From Armatimonadota bacterium (GTDB taxonomy: Bacteria; Armatimonadota; Fimbriimonadia; Fimbriimonadales; Fimbriimonadaceae), in contig JACRPN010000021.1 of assembly GCA_016223145.1 (NCBI GenBank), positions 1 through 64,000 of the forward strand: a stretch of DNA of 64,000 bases, written 5' to 3'. The stretch's first letter is position 1. Each line of letters starts with the position of its first letter. The translations under genes were made by a program, and so were the position numbers. The notes beneath the pieces are model-generated. The model searched no databases and was not told where the DNA came from. It saw only the letters and a list, made by a program, of their open reading frames with translations. Positions 59,468 through 64,000 of this stretch are shown here, piece after piece.

Positions 59468-60697
59468 CTATTCGCCCTGGCCGGGACCGGATAGCTTTTC
59501 GATGACCTTCGCGAACGGAAGGAACATCGAGATAACGATGAAGCCGACGATGAAGCCGAGCATGACGATCATGATCGGTTCCAGCGCAGCCGTCAGCGAC
59601 GCCAAAGTCGCCTCGACCTCCGCCTCATAAAAGTCGGCGATCTTCTGAAGCATGAAGTCCAGCGAACCGGATTCCTCTCCGACGCCGATCATGTGTACGA
59701 CCATGGGCGGGAAGAGCCTGGACTGCTCCAGGGGATCGCCAATTCGGTCTCCTTCACGAATCCTGGCGCGGGCCTCCATGACCGCGTCTGCCATGATCGT
59801 GTTGCCGACGACGCCCGAAGTCGTTTCCATCGCTTGAAGGATCGGTACGCCCGAGGTTAGAAGAGTGCCCAGCGTTCGGCTGAACCGCGCCATGCAGATC
59901 TTGTGGTGAAGCTTGCCGAAGACAGGAATCTTGAGCTTGATGCGATCGGCGACGCGTCTGCCAAAGCGGGTGCTCACGAACAGCTTGTAGGCGATAACGA
60001 TGCCCACCACTGACAGGAGGTAAATCCACCACCGCTTCTCAAGCGTGTGCGCCAGATCGATCAGGAACTGGGTCGGGGCCGGAATGTCGTCCTTGCTCAG
60101 TCCCAGGTCCTCCAAAATCTTCGCGAACTGCGGAACGAACCAGTACACGAGGAAGAACGTGATACCGAAGGCCATTACGACGACGAGAACGGGATAGGTA
60201 AGGGCCGATTTCACCTTGCGGCGAAGTTCGACGTCCTTCTCCAAGAAGTGCGAAAGGCGCTGAAGGGATTCCTCAAGCACACCACCGACTTCTCCGGCGC
60301 GGATCAAACCGATAAACAGGTTTGAAAACGTCTTGGAGTGGCGTTGCATGGCCCGGGAAAGGCTCTCGCCTCCTTCAACACGCTCGCCGACATCCATGAT
60401 GATCTTCTTCAGCCTGGCATCCTGAGTCTGCTGGCCGAGAACGTCCAAACAGCGCACCAAGGAGACGCCGGCGTCGACCATCGTCGAGAACTGGCGACAG
60501 AAGATGGAAAGGTTGATCAGCTTGACCTTGCCATAGCGCTTCTGCTTTGCGCCACGGGCACGGATCATCGTGACTTCCGTGATCGTAAAGCCCTGCTCTT
60601 CGAACCGTTTGCGAAGGACCTCTTCGCTCTCGGCCTCGGCGGTGCCTTTCTGCACGCCTCCGCTTGCGTCTCGATAGCTGTAGCTGTAGACTGGCAT
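59468..60697 (-). CDS. pilC: Type IV pilus inner-membrane platform protein PilC
   Basis: A 409-aa protein with two T2SF/GspF domains: FCRQFSTMVDAGVSLVRCLD...GESLSRAMQRHSKTFSNLF and FSRTLGTLLTSGVPILQAME...GEESGSLDFMLQKIADFY. Three transmembrane regions follow the known PilC topology. It couples the PilB and PilT motors to pilin polymerisation. ATG 60697 follows the pilT stop by 15 bp. Length is as expected (about 405 aa). Confidence 0.94.
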   Translation of the reverse strand: MPVYSYSYRDASGGVQKGTAEAESEEVLRKRFEEQGFTITEVTMIRARGAKQKRYGKVKLINLSIFCRQFSTMVDAGVSLVRCLDVLGQQTQDARLKKIIMDVGERVEGGESLSRAMQRHSKTFSNLFIGLIRAGEVGGVLEESLQRLSHFLEKDVELRRKVKSALTYPVLVVVMAFGITFFLVYWFVPQFAKILEDLGLSKDDIPAPTQFLIDLAHTLEKRWWIYLLSVVGIVIAYKLFVSTRFGRRVADRIKLKIPVFGKLHHKICMARFSRTLGTLLTSGVPILQAMETTSGVVGNTIMADAVMEARARIREGDRIGDPLEQSRLFPPMVVHMIGVGEESGSLDFMLQKIADFYEAEVEATLASLTAALEPIMIVMLGFIVGFIVISMFLPFAKVIEKLSGPGQGE

Positions 60698-60712
60698 GTT
60701 CGTCTCCTTGCT

Positions 60713-61933
60713 TTATCTTCGGGGTGGCGGGCCCGCAGGACCACCTCCAGGGCCGCCCGGACCGCCGGCGCCCCCGGTTGGGGTGCTGATCATCTTCTTA
60801 AGCTCTTCAATATTGACCGCGCGCAGCATCGCATGCTCCAGGGTGATCTGGCCCTTCATATAGAGGTCGCGCAAGCACTGGTCCATCGACACCATTCCAA
60901 ACTGGCTGCTGGTCTGAATAGTTGACGGAATCTGGTGGGTTTTGTTCTCGCGGATGAGGTTGCGGATTGCCGGGGTCGCCACCATGATCTCGGTCGCCGG
61001 AACGCGTCCGGGGGAGCCGGCTCTTGGCAGAAGCTGCTGAGAGATGATCGCCTGGATGTTGTTGGCAAGCTGGATGCGGATCTGTTCCTGCTGGCCCGGA
61101 GGGAACACGTCGATGATACGGTCGATGGACTCCGCAGCAGTGTTCGTGTGCAGGGTGGCGAACACCAAGTGGCCGGTTTCCGCGGCGGTGATGGCCAAGC
61201 CGATCGTTTCCACGTCGCGCATTTCACCGACGAGCATGACGTCGGGGTCTTCACGAAGGGCGGAGCGAAGGGCGGCCGCAAAGCTCTTGGTGTCCTGGCC
61301 GATCTCGCGCTGGTTCAAGACGGATTTCTTGTTGACATGCAGGTACTCGATCGGGTCTTCGATCGTGATGATGTGCTCGGCGCGGTCCTCGTTGATCTTA
61401 TTGATCATCGCCGCCAAGGACGTGGATTTGCCGTGGCCGGTGGGACCCGTCACCAGAATCAAGCCGCGAGGCTTCTCGGTGAGCTTATCGAGAAACAGCG
61501 GCAGGTTCAGATCGCGGACTGTGGGGATCTTCTGCGGGATCAAACGAAACGCGGAAGCCACTGCGCCGCGATCGCGGAAACAGTTCACACGGAAACGGGC
61601 ACGCTTGGGAAGCTGGTATGAAAAGTCCAGCTCCATCGACGTCTCAAATCGGTGAATCTGCTCATCCGAAAGGATGTCGTACATCATGCGCTGCGTGATC
61701 TGGGGCGTGAACCGCTGGTAGTTCAAGCGGATCAGCTTCCCGTCCACGCGGATGACTGGCTCGCAGTTCGCGCTGATATGAAGGTCGGAGGCGTTCTGAT
61801 CGACGACGATGTTGAGGAAGTCGTCTACGTGCGTGTCCTCGATTGACAGCGGCGCCCCGGCTGCCTCCTCCTTGGGCTTCTCGTCGAACGCCTGCGCATC
61901 CGTCAGCTGGAAAATCGGTTTTGGCTCGTCCAT
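60713..61933 (-). CDS. pilT: Type IV pilus retraction ATPase PilT
   Basis: A 406-aa ATPase of the PilT class. Walker A reads GPTGHGKST (His for the usual Ser), the Asp box ITIEDPIEY, Walker B LVGEMRDVETI, the His box FATLHTNTA, and the PilT-specific AIRNLIRE. It depolymerises pili and powers twitching. N-terminal ~40 residues are acidic and extra, and the C-terminus carries a Gly/Pro-rich tail (GGAGGPGGPGGGPAG) not found in classical PilT (about 345 aa). ATG 61933 chosen by homology start. Confidence 0.94.
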   Translation of the reverse strand: MDEPKPIFQLTDAQAFDEKPKEEAAGAPLSIEDTHVDDFLNIVVDQNASDLHISANCEPVIRVDGKLIRLNYQRFTPQITQRMMYDILSDEQIHRFETSMELDFSYQLPKRARFRVNCFRDRGAVASAFRLIPQKIPTVRDLNLPLFLDKLTEKPRGLILVTGPTGHGKSTSLAAMINKINEDRAEHIITIEDPIEYLHVNKKSVLNQREIGQDTKSFAAALRSALREDPDVMLVGEMRDVETIGLAITAAETGHLVFATLHTNTAAESIDRIIDVFPPGQQEQIRIQLANNIQAIISQQLLPRAGSPGRVPATEIMVATPAIRNLIRENKTHQIPSTIQTSSQFGMVSMDQCLRDLYMKGQITLEHAMLRAVNIEELKKMISTPTGGAGGPGGPGGGPAGPPPRR

Positions 61934-61991
61934 TCTGTTCTTCGTCCCAGTTCGATCGCTCGACGCCTCGCTTTGGGCGTCGCCCTCCACT

Positions 61992-63776
61992 CTAGAAGCC
62001 GGCCGTAAAGACCACGCGCATGACCTCTTGCGGGTCCGTGATACCCGCAAGGACCTTGTGCAAACCGTCTTCGCGCAACTCCTTCATGCCATTGGCCTTG
62101 GCAGCTTCTTTGATATCCGTCAGCGGCGCCCTTCGGACCACCAACTCCCGAATCTCGTCGTTCAAGAGCATCAGCTCATGAATGCCGGTTCGTCCGCGGT
62201 AGCCGGTCATTCGGTTGTCTTCGTGAGGCACGCCCCGATAAAGAGTGACCTCCTCTTCGGGATCGGTCATTTTGAATCCAAATCGTCTGAGGTCTTGCGC
62301 CTTGACCGTATAAGGCTCCTTGTGGTCCTGGTCGACCTTTCGGCCAAGCCTCTGGGCCATGATGCCGACGACGGTCGCGGCGATCAGATACGGCTCGACG
62401 CCCATGTCGATCATACGGATCGTGGCGGAAGGCGCATCGTTCGTGTGCAGCGTGGAAAGCACCATATGTCCCGTCAGCGAGGACTCAATGGCGATTTCTG
62501 CCGTTTCAAGGTCGCGCATTTCGCCGACCATGATGATGTCCGGGTCTTGCCGAAGGAAGGAGCGCAGCGCCGTCGCAAAGGTCAAGCCGGCCTTACGGTT
62601 GACCTGGACCTGGGCGATGCCGGGAAGCTGGTACTCGATCGGGTCCTCAATGGTAAGGATGTTCACGCCGACCGTGTTCAGCCGGTTGAGAACCGAGTAC
62701 TGCGTGGTCGTTTTTCCAGAACCCGTAGGGCCCGTGGAAAGGAACATGCCGTTCGGCTGCGAGGTGACCTCTTCCACCAGGAGCTGGTGCTCTTCGGTGA
62801 ATCCCAGCTTGCCAAGGCCGATCATGACGCTCGACTTATCGAGAATACGCATGACGACCTTTTCGCCGTAGGGGGTCGGGATGCTGGAAACGCGAAGGTC
62901 GAAGTCCTTGCTTTGGTGGCGCACCTCGATACGGCCATCCTGAGGGATGCGGCGCTCGGCGATGTTCATGTCCGCCATGATTTTGAGGCGGCTGACGAGC
63001 GGCGCCTGAAGGTTTTTCGGCACCGTCATCGCCTCCATCAAGACGCCGTCGATTCGGTACCGGATGCGGACCGAGCGGTGCTGGGGCTCGACGTGGATGT
63101 CGCTGGCTCTGTCGTAGATGCCTTGCTGGATGAGGGCGTTCGCCAATTTGATGATGGGCGCCTGCTCTGCCATTTTTTCGGCATCGCTGTCCGGCATCTC
63201 CTCATCGATCTCTTTGCCGCGCGCCACCTGAGCGCTGGCTATCGCCGCCCGAATTTCACCGTGCGCCGCTGCAGGCGCGGCCGCTTGGGGTTGCTGCTGG
63301 GCGGGGGTCGCCGCCGAGGGAGCGGCCACCTCTTCCGACTTGCCGGTATAGAACCGCTTAATGGCGTCCTCGACGGCGCCGGCGACCGCCATGACCGGTA
63401 TCACCTTGCAGCCGCTGGACATGCGCACGTCGTCCTGCGCCTGAATGTCCGAAATCTTGGCCATCGCCAGCCAGAGGTTCGTGCCCTCTTTGCGAATGGG
63501 GATCACGTTGTGCAGCTTGGCGATGCGCTCAGGAACGATATTGAGCGCGCTTGAATCGATCTGAACGTTATCTAGGTCCGCAAAAGCGTAGCCGAGCTCT
63601 TGGGCGCGGGCTTCGAGAACCTCGCGCTCTCCGACCATGCCGAGCTGCATGAGGACGCGGCCGAGATCCACTTCTTTGGTTTGCTCTTGAACCTGCTTCG
63701 CCTCATCCAGTTGCTCCGGTTTGACGTAGCCTTTCTTGACCAAATAATCCGCCATCGGCATACGAGTGACTGCCAT
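61992..63776 (-). CDS. pilB: Type IV pilus assembly ATPase PilB
   Basis: A 594-aa extension ATPase. The N-terminal GspE-N domain (about 1-150) includes MADYLVKKGYVKPEQLDEA and ELGYAFADLDNVQID. A linker rich in Ala/Gln follows, then the ATPase core: Walker A STGPTGSGKTTTQ, Asp box LTIEDPIEYQLPG, Walker B MVGEMRDLETAEI, His box LSTLHTND. The usual tetracysteine zinc motif before GYRGRTGIHE is missing (no Cys there). GGTGGAG lies 9 nt before ATG 63776. First gene of the pilB-T-C-D-prepilin-giant protein cluster. Confidence 0.94.
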   Translation of the reverse strand: MAVTRMPMADYLVKKGYVKPEQLDEAKQVQEQTKEVDLGRVLMQLGMVGEREVLEARAQELGYAFADLDNVQIDSSALNIVPERIAKLHNVIPIRKEGTNLWLAMAKISDIQAQDDVRMSSGCKVIPVMAVAGAVEDAIKRFYTGKSEEVAAPSAATPAQQQPQAAAPAAAHGEIRAAIASAQVARGKEIDEEMPDSDAEKMAEQAPIIKLANALIQQGIYDRASDIHVEPQHRSVRIRYRIDGVLMEAMTVPKNLQAPLVSRLKIMADMNIAERRIPQDGRIEVRHQSKDFDLRVSSIPTPYGEKVVMRILDKSSVMIGLGKLGFTEEHQLLVEEVTSQPNGMFLSTGPTGSGKTTTQYSVLNRLNTVGVNILTIEDPIEYQLPGIAQVQVNRKAGLTFATALRSFLRQDPDIIMVGEMRDLETAEIAIESSLTGHMVLSTLHTNDAPSATIRMIDMGVEPYLIAATVVGIMAQRLGRKVDQDHKEPYTVKAQDLRRFGFKMTDPEEEVTLYRGVPHEDNRMTGYRGRTGIHELMLLNDEIRELVVRRAPLTDIKEAAKANGMKELREDGLHKVLAGITDPQEVMRVVFTAGF

Positions 63777-63894
63777 GCTTACTGACTCCACCTTCCAGAC
63801 CCAAACGAGCGCCGGCCTCTCGTGCGCCGCTCAGGAATCTCCTATTGTAGACCAACTTCCAGCCCAGATAGGGGGATTGTTCCGACCTCCCCCA

Positions 63895-64000
63895 CTATCG
63901 CTCCAAATTGAGACGCGCGTTCTGCCGCCGAACGTTCAGTTCGGCGCCAATTCCTTGCCCCAACAAACGAGCGCCCGGCGAGGGCGCGATCGCCATCGCC
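63895..64000 (-). CDS. C-terminal fragment of an unidentified minus-strand gene
   Basis: A frame open to the window edge encodes about 34 residues (AMAIAPSPGARLLGQGIGAE and on), ending NLER with TAG at 63895-63897. An ATG in it is possible, so it could also be a tiny ORF. A second frame is also open to the edge and ends near 63850, so the call is uncertain. An imperfect hairpin (63867-63876 with 63888-63899) overlaps the stop and could terminate this transcript before pilB. Confidence 0.3.
   Translation of the reverse strand, partial: AMAIAPSPGARLLGQGIGAELNVRRQNARLNLER

Overview
This window looks like a chromosomal segment of a high-GC, diderm, rod-shaped bacterium. It has outer-membrane secretins, lipoproteins, RodA, an arabinose-5-phosphate isomerase and a complete type IV pilus (T4P) machine. 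The style of the locus, with very large exported proteins beside pilin-like genes, Gly-rich tails, TTG/GTG starts and many 1-4 bp gene overlaps, fits Armatimonadota (Fimbriimonadia-like). That placement is inferred from gene content and would need rRNA or marker-gene phylogeny.

Region 1 (1-12.4 kb) is accessory-rich. It opens with the end of a GIY-YIG nuclease gene followed by a tRNA 3'-half-like sequence. A PilZ protein and a CUT2-type sugar ABC transporter follow (permease, lipoprotein binding protein, double ATPase). That operon is interrupted by a four-helix-bundle (S23-type) gene flanked by ~29-bp inverted repeats. Divergent from it is a secreted GH172/DUF2961 protein. Next come an ErpA/HesB-type Fe-S protein with a Cys-rich tail, TetR and GbsR/MarR-type regulators, a 7Fe ferredoxin, a second PilZ protein, and two exported proteins of unknown function, the first apparently frameshifted.

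Region 2 (12.4-32.4 kb) is mostly core. A coupled minus-strand operon runs SecD-head-like protein, three secreted/lipoproteins of related build, another lipoprotein-like protein, and rodA. Then come an ABC exporter pair, a moxR-GT4-SurA-like operon, a repeat-rich gap, bS18 with its own terminator, kdsD-like, arginase, pdxT, and an overlapping operon aroK-aroB-small membrane protein-PASTA pseudokinase-rpe-small membrane protein-ribD.

Region 3 (32.4-63.8 kb) is an almost uninterrupted T4P locus on the minus strand. Upstream part: pilB-pilT-pilC-pilD, a GspG/FimU-like prepilin, PilV-like, PilW-like and PilX-like prepilins of exceptional size (663, 719 and 1022 aa), then two giant exported beta-rich proteins (1562 and 2212 aa). 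This gene order mirrors the fimU-pilV-pilW-pilX-pilY1 minor-pilin operon of proteobacteria and suggests an oversized pilus tip complex; it is the most interesting feature of the window. Downstream of a terminator and a good sigma-70-like promoter lie pilM-pilN-pilO-pilP-like, an STN-domain protein and the secretin pilQ.

The major pilin gene is not obvious in the window. All calls come from reading the sequence; no database searches were run.
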